A stretch of 5,300 nt of DNA from Candidatus Altimarinota bacterium (GTDB lineage Bacteria; Patescibacteria; JAEDAM01; BD1-5; UBA2023), in contig JAGYHI010000053.1 of NCBI GenBank assembly GCA_018457335.1, forward strand, positions 1 to 5,300, given 5' to 3'. Below, piece by piece: positions 1-5,300 of the stretch. The notes beneath the pieces were generated by a model. It saw nothing but the letters and a program-made list of their open reading frames with translations, made no database searches and was not told the DNA's origin. The position numbers and the translations under genes were made by a program. Each line of letters begins with the position of its first letter. Positions within the stretch are counted from its first letter, which is position 1.

Positions 1-1
1 A

Positions 2-298
2 AAACTTCTCATCGATGGAATGCCATCATCGGTCTTTTCTGCGACGACTTTTTCGCCGATTCTCGACCGTATCGATGCACCAGCACAGCAGTCAAAAGAT
101 GTTATTTTAAAGGTTTCTCGCCAAAAATACACAAAATCAAAATCCCTTGTGGAAAAGAAAATCTTTGACACCGTCAAAAAAATCCAAGAAGAAGAGATAA
201 AATACAAAAAACATCAAGAAGAATACAAGAAAAAAATGAAAGAAAAACGCATGGAGGAGCACAAAAAACGACTCGAAGAAAATAAAAAGAAAAAATAA
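2..298 (+). CDS. C-terminal part of an unidentified protein with a Lys/Glu-rich tail (5' end outside window)
   Basis: The reading frame is open from the window edge (first full codon at base 2) to TAA at 296-298, giving 98 residues. An ATG at base 20 has no convincing ribosome binding site and sits in a continuing frame, so I treat the gene as partial. The first ~40 residues look globular (LLIDGMPSSVF, then SPILDRIDAP). From about residue 42 the chain becomes very rich in Lys and Glu, with KIQEEE and EEHKKRLEEN stretches that suggest a long charged helix or coiled coil and a basic, possibly nucleic-acid-binding, tail. The globular part faintly resembles the end of the YrdC/TsaC (threonylcarbamoyl-AMP synthase) fold, where an IDGG...PST-VV...ILR pattern is usual. 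That is a weak impression, not an assignment. It contains no in-frame TGA. A promoter follows, so the next gene is probably transcribed separately. Confidence 0.75.
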   Translation, partial: KLLIDGMPSSVFSATTFSPILDRIDAPAQQSKDVILKVSRQKYTKSKSLVEKKIFDTVKKIQEEEIKYKKHQEEYKKKMKEKRMEEHKKRLEENKKKK

Positions 299-313
299 AA
301 AAGGCGAAAGTTT

Positions 314-345
314 TTGACTTGAAAAAATACAAAAAAATATATAAT
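314..345 (+). promoter_or_regulatory. Predicted sigma70-type promoter of the yvcK-family gene
   Basis: The 79-bp gap holds TTGACT (314-319), or the overlapping TTGAAA (319-324), upstream of an AT run containing TATATAAT (338-345). TTGACT to TATATA gives an 18-base spacer; TTGAAA to TATAAT gives 15. Transcription would start near 350-352, leaving a leader of roughly 26-28 bases before the ATG at 378. The gap is so A/T-rich that chance matches are possible. Confidence 0.5.
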
Positions 346-377
346 TGAGTTTAAACTTTATTTTTCAAATTTAAAAA

Positions 378-1580
378 ATGCTAAAAATTACAACGATTTG
401 ATGAGGGAATGGGCAATCAAACCTGCTCGACGGAATTTCAACTTTTCTTGGCGATAAGGTCCAAGTCAGCGCTATTGTCTCTATGAGTGATGATGGTAGG
501 ACGACCGGAAGTCTTATGCGAGCCTTCGATGATGAACTTTGACTCCATTTACCACCTCCTGGTGATTTGCGACGCTGTCTTTTTTCACTTTCAAAATCAA
601 AATATAAAGAATATTTTCGGCTTATTTTTGAAACTACATTTCTCACCGAAGAAAAAATTGAAAATTTCACAGTTTTAGATTTATTTCAGCAGATCCATAA
701 AGAGCTTCTCTTTTTTGGAAAGGCTAGTGATTTTAAAGAAGAATTTGAAAATTTCGCAGAAGAAAAATGAGGTTTATATACCTATATTATAGAGGAGTTT
801 TGAGCGAAGAAAGACTTCAAACTTCCACTTTCTTGCAAATTAAAAGACCATAAATTTGGAAATATTTTGATGGGGCTTTTGTATTACAATCTTGATAAAG
901 ACTATGACAAAATGCTCGATTTTATGCACGAACTCTTGCAGGTCGGCGGAAATATCATCCCTGTCACCACGAAAAAAGCCTTTATTCGTGCGGTTTTAGG
1001 AAATGGGGAAGTTATCGAGACACAAGACCGAATTTCAAATGTAGCAGAATACAGTTCTGGAATTGCAGATTTAGAGTTGATGGATTCTTCATTGGATGCA
1101 ACACATCACTCAAAAGCTTGTGAGGCTATCCAAAATAGTGATTATATTTTGATAGGGCCGGGAGATTTATTTACTTCCACAATTTCCAATTTTATCATTT
1201 GAGGGATTCAAAATTGCATACAAAAGACAAATGCGAAAATTATCTATATCGGAAATAACACGAATAAATGAGGAGAAACTATGGGGCTTACAGCCCTCGA
1301 TTTCCTCAATAAAATCGAGCATTTCGTGGGTCGACGGATTCATATGTTTATTGCGAATAATCGCAAACCAGAGCTTTCAGAAGAAGAAAAGAAAGAATTT
1401 CAAAACGATATTTCTGTCAAAGGAGGGGATTATATTTTTGTTTCAAACTGAGAAAAACTGGAACTTGCACGACGAAAAATAGAACTCATTGAAGCGGATT
1501 TACTCGGAGAATCAAGTTATTATAAACACAGTAAAAGAAAACTCATGAAAGTACTTGAAGATATATTTTTTGGGAAATAA
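378..1580 (+). CDS. yvcK: YvcK/CofD-family protein (gluconeogenesis factor / 2-phospho-L-lactate transferase-like), UGA read as Gly
   Basis: With UGA = Gly this is one 400-residue protein from ATG 378 to TAA 1578-1580. Visible family motifs are the N-terminal nucleotide-binding GGGNG (residues 8-12), SDDGR-TG (37-44), PPGDLRR (60-66), FGNIL (160-164) and GPGDLFTS (260-267). This set marks the YvcK/CofD family (Rossmann-like). In Firmicutes and Actinobacteria, YvcK proteins bind UDP-sugars and are needed for normal envelope growth on gluconeogenic carbon. True CofD makes coenzyme F420, for which nothing here gives context, so the YvcK role is preferred. Eight TGA codons lie in frame (399, 402, 540, 768, 801, 1200, 1269, 1449). 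The first two encode Gly8-Gly9 of the binding motif. At 400 residues it is longer than the usual 310-330, with extra sequence around residues 70-155 and at the C-terminus. No Shine-Dalgarno sequence precedes the ATG. The usual partners rapZ and whiA are not beside it. Confidence 0.9.
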
Positions 1581-1625
1581 AAATAAAAATATCTAAAATC
1601 CAGCCAATAAAAAAATTCTACTATT

Positions 1626-1660
1626 TTCCCCCTGTGAGGGGGGACTAAGGGGGGATTTTG
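1626..1660 (+). repeat. Outer inverted repeat, left copy (CCCCTGTGAG type)
   Basis: The unit begins TTCCCCCTGTGAGGGGGG, continues with ACTAA, and ends AGGGGGGATTTT. Five Cs (1628-1632) can pair with Gs after the TGTGA loop (1633-1637), forming a short strong hairpin. The reverse complement of 1901-1945 has the same plan: TTCCCCTGTGAGAGGGAA, an insert, then AGGGGGATTTT. The two copies therefore face each other across about 240 bases. From memory, similar CCCCTGTGAG/GGGGGATTTT repeats are scattered through other bacterial genomes; I cannot verify that here. Confidence 0.65.
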
Positions 1661-1663
1661 GAA

Positions 1664-1835
1664 AAAACAATACTTGTCATCCTGAACTTGTTTCAGGATC
1701 TCTAAAAAGTATTCCATAATTTTGCATTAGATCCCCGGGCGCCCCAGGGCAGCCTCTCTTTCGTTTCACGAAATTCACCTCCTCAATCCCGAGGATGACA
1801 ATTTGGAAGAGGTCACATAAAACAATACCTGTCAT
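1664..1835 (+). repeat. Direct repeat AAAACAATAC(T/C)TGTCAT (1664-1680 and 1819-1835)
   Basis: The 17-base word AAAACAATACTTGTCAT at 1664-1680 recurs at 1819-1835 with one T-to-C change. Each copy leads straight into a hairpin: CATCCTGAA... at the left and CATTCCGGA... at the right. The spacing is 155 bases. This pattern fits tandem insertion or duplication of two members of one repeat family. Confidence 0.65.
1674..1801. mobile_element. MITE/REP-like palindromic element, 128 bp, with 10-bp terminal inverted repeats
   Basis: The ends are perfect inverted repeats: TTGTCATCCT at 1674-1683 and AGGATGACAA at 1792-1801. Inside the left end is a hairpin with an 8-bp stem and 5-base loop (ATCCTGAA/TTCAGGAT, 1679-1699). 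Next come the facing words GGATCT (1696-1701) and AGATCC (1729-1734), the GC-rich palindrome GGGCGCCC (1737-1744) and a smaller hairpin TTTCGT-TTC-ACGAAA (1759-1773). It encodes no protein. The architecture fits a non-autonomous miniature element or a REP-like dispersed repeat. I see no clear target-site duplication, so mobility is inference. Confidence 0.55.
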
Positions 1836-1855
1836 TCCGGACTCCGATCCGGAAT
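1834..1855. repeat. Hairpin repeat of the GTCATTCCGGA...TCCGGAAT type
   Basis: ATTCCGGA (1834-1841) and TCCGGAAT (1848-1855) form a perfect 8-bp stem with a 6-base loop, preceded by CTGTC and followed by CCAGC. From memory, this CTGTCATTCCGGA...TCCGGAATCCAG type of sequence is a dispersed repeat in several unrelated bacteria. It probably belongs to the same family as the element at 1674-1801. Confidence 0.65.
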
Positions 1856-1900
1856 CCAGCCGATAAATAAAATCCTCTTTTTTTAAAAAATCAATTTTCT

Positions 1901-1945
1901 TAAAATCCCCCTTTGCCCTTCGGGCATTTCCCTCTCACAGGGGAA
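1901..1945 (-). repeat. Outer inverted repeat, right copy (CCCCTGTGAG type)
   Basis: On the - strand this reads like the left copy at 1626-1660, except that the middle ACTAA is replaced by a small hairpin (TGCCC-TTC-GGGCA, 1914-1926). A second potential pairing is TTCCC (1928-1932) with GGGAA (1941-1945) around the CTCACAG segment. Together the two outer copies bracket the palindromic element, giving the island an overall mirrored shape. Confidence 0.6.
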
Positions 1946-1994
1946 AAGGGAATATCAACCCCCGACAAACTGATTTTCATTTTTAAGAAACTCT

Positions 1995-2022
1995 TTGAAA
2001 TCAAAACCCCATTTTTTATAAA
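1995..2022 (+). promoter_or_regulatory. Predicted promoter of folD
   Basis: TTGAAA (1995-2000) and TATAAA (2017-2022) are separated by 16 bases. Transcription would begin near 2028-2030, leaving only about 7-9 bases before the ATG at 2037, and no Shine-Dalgarno sequence is present. This suggests a nearly leaderless mRNA. Confidence 0.55.
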
Positions 2023-2036
2023 CTATCTACTTTTTT

Positions 2037-2892
2037 ATGTCTACAAAACTCCTCTCAGGACGTACTGCATCCGATTTTTTCCTTGAAGATCTCAAAACTG
2101 AAATTAATGCGAATAATTGCAATAAAAAACCAACATTGGCTGTGGTGCTTGTCGGAGACAATGAATCGAGCCAGTCATATATTCGTATGAAGCAAAAAAA
2201 GGCCGAATTTGTCGGTATTGAAAGTTTTGTAAAAAAATTTACCAGAGGAAATTAGTGAAGAAAATTTAGTAAAAGAAGTAAAAAATTTATCAGAAAATCC
2301 TGATATTCATGGGATTATTGTGCAGTTGCCACTTCCGGAGGGTATCAATGTCAGTAAAATTTTAGAAGTTATTGACCCAAAAAAAGATGTCGACGGTTTT
2401 ACAAAAACACAAATTGCCAATTTATTTCTTGGTAAAAATGGGCTGACAAGTTGTACTCCAAAGGGAATTATGAATTTATTGGATTTTTATAAAATCGATG
2501 TAGCTGGAAAAGATGTGACCATTATTGGTCGATCAAATATCGTAGGAAAACCACTTTCACTCCTGATGATGAATGCTGGCGCGACGGTTTCGGTCTGCCA
2601 TAGTAAGACAAAAGATATTTCAAGATATACAAAAAATGCAGATATCGTCGTGGTAGCTGTCGGAAAACCACATTTTCTTAAAAAAGAAATGGTGTCAGAA
2701 AATTCGATTATTATCGATGTAGGATCGACTTTTGTGGATGGGAAATTTTGCTGAGATGCGGATTTTGAAAATTTAAAAGATTTTGTCCAAGCAATCACGC
2801 CAGCTCCTGGCGGTGTTGGGCCGATGACCGTGACGACACTCCTTCAAAATACTTGGCAGGCATATATCGAAATTTGGGAAAATAAAAAGTAA
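2037..2892 (+). CDS. folD: FolD, bifunctional methylene-tetrahydrofolate dehydrogenase / methenyl-tetrahydrofolate cyclohydrolase, with a one-base frameshift
   Basis: FolD interconverts 5,10-methylene-, 5,10-methenyl- and 10-formyl-tetrahydrofolate in the cytoplasm, using NADP(H). The catalytic residues are visible: Tyr48 and Lys52 in SYIRMK, Gln96 in VQLPLP, and Asp119 in DVDGF. The cofactor half shows [15 protein letters not shown] and the C-terminal GGVGPMTV. The frame breaks inside the A7 run at 2231-2237: reading straight through hits TAG shortly afterwards, while removing one A joins [11 protein letters not shown] perfectly. With that correction the protein has 284 residues, normal for FolD. 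The TGA at 2752-2754 is an in-frame glycine (KFC-G-DADF). The stop is TAA at 2890-2892, inside the terminator stem. The break may be a homopolymer sequencing error, a very recent mutation, or a site of slippage. All motifs are otherwise intact, so I do not call it a decayed pseudogene. Confidence 0.93.
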
Positions 2893-2912
2893 AGGGAAGT
2901 CCTTTACTTTTT
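2884..2912. terminator. Bidirectional intrinsic terminator shared by folD and the convergent Nudix-like gene
   Basis: AAAAAGTAAAGG (2884-2895) pairs perfectly with CCTTTACTTTTT (2901-2912) around a 5-base GAAGT loop. The 12-bp stem has an A run at one foot and a T run at the other (T to 2914), so it yields a U-tailed hairpin from either strand. The stop codons of both genes lie within the stem arms. Confidence 0.85.
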
Positions 2913-4139
2913 TTGTAATTTTTGACCTTTCAAAAGAAAACCAATATATGACATATAAAAATGATTGTCAATTGTAGGTTCTTTTCAAGACTCTCTTCCT
3001 TTTAAATCAGTTTCGATTTCTTCTAGAGTAATTCATTTTATACTTAGTGATTCATCCCTGTCTTCGGCATTTTGCCAACTTTTTTGAATTTCTCAAATTG
3101 TATTATCTGTATTAGCAATGAAAATAATTTCCGGATTTCGCCGCTCTTTTCAAAACACAAGTGCCACAGAAAGCATTCAAGACCCTTTTGATTCTGATAT
3201 TTTATTTTTTATTTCATGAGTGAGTGCCTCTGAGATTCCCATAAAAATATTATGATTCTTTTCTTCTAAGATTCGTAAGGTTTTCTCATGAAATTCTTCT
3301 TGTTTCATTTTGACGGCAGAAAATCACAACTCCTCTTTGATTTCGTCATTTATTGCGGTATATAGATTTCCTCTTTCAAAGATGTCAGCTGGGACACCGC
3401 CGCTGGCTGATGAGACATACCTATGTGGATTTTGACTCAGTACCTTTTGATTATTTCTTTCTTGTGAAATAAAAACCAAGTTTCCATTTTTATCGGTCGA
3501 AGTCATACAAAGTGCAACTCCAAGTGAATTTGGCAAGAAAAATTCTCAGGCTGAATTTTTTGATCCAAGGATAGTATCGATTTCTCGGAGAGAAAATTCT
3601 TTTCCATTTTTATTTTTTATTTTGACAGCGTCAAGATTGATACATGTCGCAGCAAACGCAAAATAAGGAGTTTTGATGCATTCAAATTCTCTGTTATTTT
3701 CTCTCGAGAGTCCGAGCATCATTTCATTTTTAAGTTTTCTCTCTCCATTTCCTGCCTCGATGAGCTGAGATTCAAGTCTTTTTATGAGAGCCATCAAAAA
3801 TTCATTATAATCAATTCCTAATCTCTCTAAATCTTTTTTTGCATTTTCAAATTTTTTCTCCAAAAAAATATAGGTTTTTCGCATTTCTTCAATTGGATTT
3901 TCTCAGATATTTTTCGGTTTTAGGTTTTTAAAGGCTTCTACATCGATATCAAATTTTTTGATAAATTCTTCTTGGTTTATACTATTTTTTGTTTCTATTT
4001 CTTTGATTGCTATCGGATATATATCGAGATCTTTATCAAATTTTTGAAGCACAGAAATACCACACAAATCTGAAATTTGAGCAATTTTTTCTGTTAAAGT
4101 ATTTGTATCTTCTCGAAGCCGAAAAGTCATATTTATCAA
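2904..4139 (-). CDS. Protein with a C-terminal Nudix-hydrolase-like domain (possibly NUDT22-type), UGA read as Gly
   Basis: With UGA = Gly, one frame runs from ATG 4139 to TAA 2904-2906, giving 411 residues with eight TGA glycines (low coordinates 3903, 3546, 3324, 3177, 3150, 3093, 3033, 2985). Residues 1-195 are an unassigned, mostly helical region. From about residue 205 a Nudix-like fold is suggested by SLGVALCMTSTD, LVFISQER and a GG at 247-248. The Nudix-box end is DEIKEELGF (265-273), whose Gly272 is a TGA codon. Compared with the consensus box, the Arg of REUxEE is Asp265 and the spacing after GG is about two or three residues longer. The metal-binding Glu residues 266, 269 and 270 are present. 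RRNPEIIFIANT followed by an Ala/Glu-rich segment resembles the NUDT22 class, which cleaves UDP-sugars. That subclass is a tentative inference and the substrate is unknown. A second ATG at 4130 is an alternative start; neither has a Shine-Dalgarno sequence. Confidence 0.8.
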
Positions 4140-4161
4140 GAAAAATAAAAGTAACCTAAAT

Positions 4162-4189
4162 ACTATATAACAAAAAATTATTTTGTCAA
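4162..4189 (-). promoter_or_regulatory. Predicted promoter of the Nudix-like gene
   Basis: On the - strand, a perfect TTGACA (4189-4184) and TATAGT (4167-4162) are separated by 16 bases. Transcription would start near 4155, giving a leader of about 15 bases before ATG 4139. This is the best promoter in the window and indicates that the gene is not simply cotranscribed with the pair upstream. Confidence 0.7.
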
Positions 4190-4202
4190 ATAAAAAGTGG
4201 CT

Positions 4203-4775
4203 TTAAATTTTCTCTATTAGCATTTGAAAGCGGGTTTTTTGGAGTTCCAGAATAGAAATTCATTCAGGAATGATGTTTTTGTCTTGCAATTCACTCATTT
4301 TTTGAATTTCATCCTCGATTTCGCTTTTGTGATGAGAAAACCATTTTTGTATATCAAGTGAAAAATTTATAAAAATTTCCCTTAAAAAGGTTTTTTCGTG
4401 GAAAAGAATATTTTGAATGTCCTGATTTTCTTTATACTTTTCTTTACATTTTTCTTCAAATTCTTGCAATGCTTCAAAACATTGTTTCATTCCAGTATTT
4501 ACATACTGCATACTTTTTTGAATGTCCAAAAGTTCTTGTGCATTGATTTTTGAGTCATTGATATCTCGTGAAATATCACTAAAAACACTCGAATAATATA
4601 ACAAAAGATTTTCTTTTAAATAAAAGTACTCCTCATAGAAATCCGAAAGGGAATTTTGAAAAAAAGAAAAGCCCGACACATTTTTTATGTATGTCATTTT
4701 TTCTTTTGAATATTGTATTTCCTTTTTTGTATTTGCTAAAATATGTTTCATAAATTTTGTTAAAAAATTAATCAC
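4203..4775 (-). CDS. Unknown helical protein, probably translationally coupled to the membrane protein upstream
   Basis: I do not recognise this 190-residue protein. The chosen start is GTG at 4775: GAGG (4784-4781) lies five bases upstream, and this start makes the gene overlap the TAA of the preceding gene by eight bases, a common coupling arrangement. ATG 4751 is an alternative. The frame stays open up to an ATG at 4844, but that stretch runs over the Ser/Gly tail of the neighbour in another frame and is unlikely to be translated. The sequence is rich in Lys, Glu, Gln and aromatics and low in Gly and Pro, with long predicted helices (FEEKCKEKYKENQD, SEIEDEIQKMSELQD) and no signal peptide or membrane span. 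One TGA glycine (4260-4262, residue 172) extends it 19 residues past the apparent end, finishing LIEKI and TAA at 4203-4205. It may be a cytosolic partner of the membrane protein; that is context only. Confidence 0.72.
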
Positions 4776-5300
4776 CCCAACCTCATCCGCCAGAACTTCC
4801 GCCTCAGCCGCCAAAACTACTACTGGAACTTGATGACCAATCACTTGAGCTTGATGACCAACTACTGCTGGAAGAAGAACTATTTGAAGATGAATACTGC
4901 GATCAATCCTGTGTCATTTTGTTAAGTGCATTTTGAATTACACACACATTACTTGTTGATGTTTCGCACCTCTGCAATTCTATTCAAGCATTAAGAGAAA
5001 AAAGACCGCATAAAAGAAATAAAATCCTGATAAAATTCAACTTTATATTTTTTTTAAAAGGAATAATAAATGTACAAAGAAGAAAAAAACCAGCAAGTAA
5101 ATACCATTTAGCAAAATAATCAAATGCAAAAGCAAGTGAAGGAATGAGTGCTAAAAGGAAAGCACGAATAGTATCTAATAATGATGTGGTAATTACTACT
5201 ACTTTTTTTCTAAAATTCAAGCATACATTCGCCAAAAGAGTCAGAAGAAAAAAAGTAAACAAATGAATCATAACTACTCAAAAACTTGCAAAGAATACAA
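4768..5300 (-). CDS. Membrane protein with Ser-rich then Gly-rich, Trp-containing C-terminal tail (5' end probably outside window)
   Basis: With UGA = Gly the frame is open from the right edge to TAA at 4768-4770 and holds five TGA codons (low coordinates 5278, 4984, 4903, 4804, 4783). An ATG at 5271 has only a weak GAG upstream and could be the start (167 residues), but the hydrophobic reading continues to the edge, so I call it partial. Counting from that ATG, residues 1-95 contain about four hydrophobic segments separated by basic loops (LNFRKK, PFKKNIK). A short hydrophilic stretch with two Cys follows. From about 127 comes a low-complexity tail: Ser runs broken by Trp (SDWSSSSS), then SFGGGGGSSGGGGWGD at the end. 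Such tails are familiar at the C-termini of TPM-domain (YgcG-type) and DUF2207 membrane proteins. Neither defining domain is visible, so the family is unproven. It overlaps the downstream gene by eight bases. Confidence 0.72.

Larger units (their letters stand above)
1598..1867. repeat. Imperfect direct repeat pair (1598-1611 and 1854-1867)
   Basis: ATCCAGCCAATAAA at 1598-1611 recurs as ATCCAGCCGATAAA at 1854-1867 with one mismatch. The right copy continues directly from the hairpin at 1834-1855. The left copy lies just after the yvcK-family stop codon. This suggests that parts of the same dispersed repeat occur on both sides of the island. Confidence 0.55.
1581..2036. other. Intergenic repeat island between the yvcK-family gene and folD
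   Basis: These 456 bases hold no credible gene. They contain a nested set of GC-rich hairpins in an otherwise AT-rich setting: an outer inverted pair (near 1626-1660 and 1901-1945), an inner palindromic element (1674-1801), an isolated hairpin (1834-1855) and two imperfect direct repeats. A promoter for folD lies at the right end. No hairpin is followed by a clean T tract, so I do not call a classical terminator for the yvcK-family gene, though the first structured unit may serve as one. Confidence 0.8.

Noticed and set aside
371..670. A 99-codon open frame on the - strand overlapping the start of the yvcK-family gene.
   Set aside because: It is antisense to clearly conserved family motifs and has no start signal or recognisable composition.
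487..678. A 63-codon + strand open frame in another frame.
   Set aside because: It is a shadow of the yvcK-family coding sequence.
1231..1482. An 83-codon + strand open frame.
   Set aside because: It lies in an alternative frame of the yvcK-family gene, whose true frame continues through TGA glycines to 1580.
378..1580. Reading the yvcK-family region as a pseudogene or as several small genes broken at TGA codons.
   Set aside because: The TGAs fall on conserved glycines, the frame never shifts, and the same pattern occurs in the neighbouring genes; UGA = Gly explains all of it.
1520..1717. A 65-codon - strand open frame across the left part of the repeat island.
   Set aside because: It is antisense to the yvcK 3' end, translates hairpin repeats, and has no protein-like character.
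1581..2036. A CRISPR array or a tRNA/structured RNA gene in the repeat island.
   Set aside because: There are no regularly spaced identical repeats with unique spacers and no cloverleaf or known riboswitch core; the pattern fits palindromic dispersed repeats.
2229..2250. Programmed -1 ribosomal frameshifting in folD.
   Set aside because: The required shift is +1, which the A-run does not provide by the classical -1 slippery mechanism, and no stimulatory structure is evident; error or slippage is more likely.
2487..2798. A 103-codon - strand open frame inside folD.
   Set aside because: It is antisense to well-conserved FolD motifs.
4191..4206. A possible terminator after the helical gene (AAAG-CCA-CTTTTTA on the - strand).
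   Set aside because: The stem is only about four weak base pairs, too short to support a terminator call.
4776..4844. An N-terminal extension of the helical protein to ATG 4844 (beginning MIGHQVPVVV).
   Set aside because: This stretch encodes the Ser/Gly tail of the overlapping gene in a different frame; the extension's composition is a by-product of that repeat, and a better start with GAGG exists at 4775.

Overview
The window reads as part of a low-GC genome from the Candidate Phyla Radiation, almost certainly Gracilibacteria (BD1-5) or Absconditabacteria (SR1), which use genetic code 25 (UGA = glycine). Read with the standard bacterial code, every gene but the first breaks into short pieces at TGA. 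Read with UGA as glycine, the pieces join into complete proteins, and the glycines fall where protein families require them: the Gly-rich start of a YvcK/CofD-family protein, the Nudix box, and a Gly-rich C-terminal tail. I count 23 in-frame TGA codons. All six visible stop codons are TAA.

Layout, left to right. (1) The 3' end of an unidentified + strand gene with a Lys/Glu-rich tail (2-298). (2) A 79-bp gap with a promoter, then a complete yvcK/cofD-family gene (378-1580) with eight UGA codons, two of them in tandem inside its GGGNG motif. (3) A 456-bp intergenic island (1581-2036) of GC-rich hairpins and inverted and direct repeats resembling a small non-autonomous mobile or REP-type element, ending in a promoter. 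(4) folD (2037-2892), complete except for a one-base frameshift in an A7 run. (5) A bidirectional terminator whose two arms carry the stop codons of folD and of the convergent gene. (6) On the - strand, a 411-aa protein with a Nudix-like domain (2904-4139) and its own promoter. (7) Further upstream on the - strand, a two-gene overlapping unit: a membrane protein with a Ser/Gly/Trp tail (4768 to beyond 5300), followed by an unknown helical 190-aa protein (4203-4775).

Functionally, folD supplies one-carbon folate intermediates. The YvcK relative probably has a regulatory or UDP-sugar-binding role in cell-envelope or carbon metabolism. The Nudix-like protein probably acts on a nucleoside-diphosphate derivative. 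The membrane protein and its partner are probably translated together, but their job is unknown. Nothing here shows one joint pathway. The points most worth a second look are the recoding pattern, the folD frameshift, the repeat island, the shared stop-codon terminator and the unknown membrane/helical pair.
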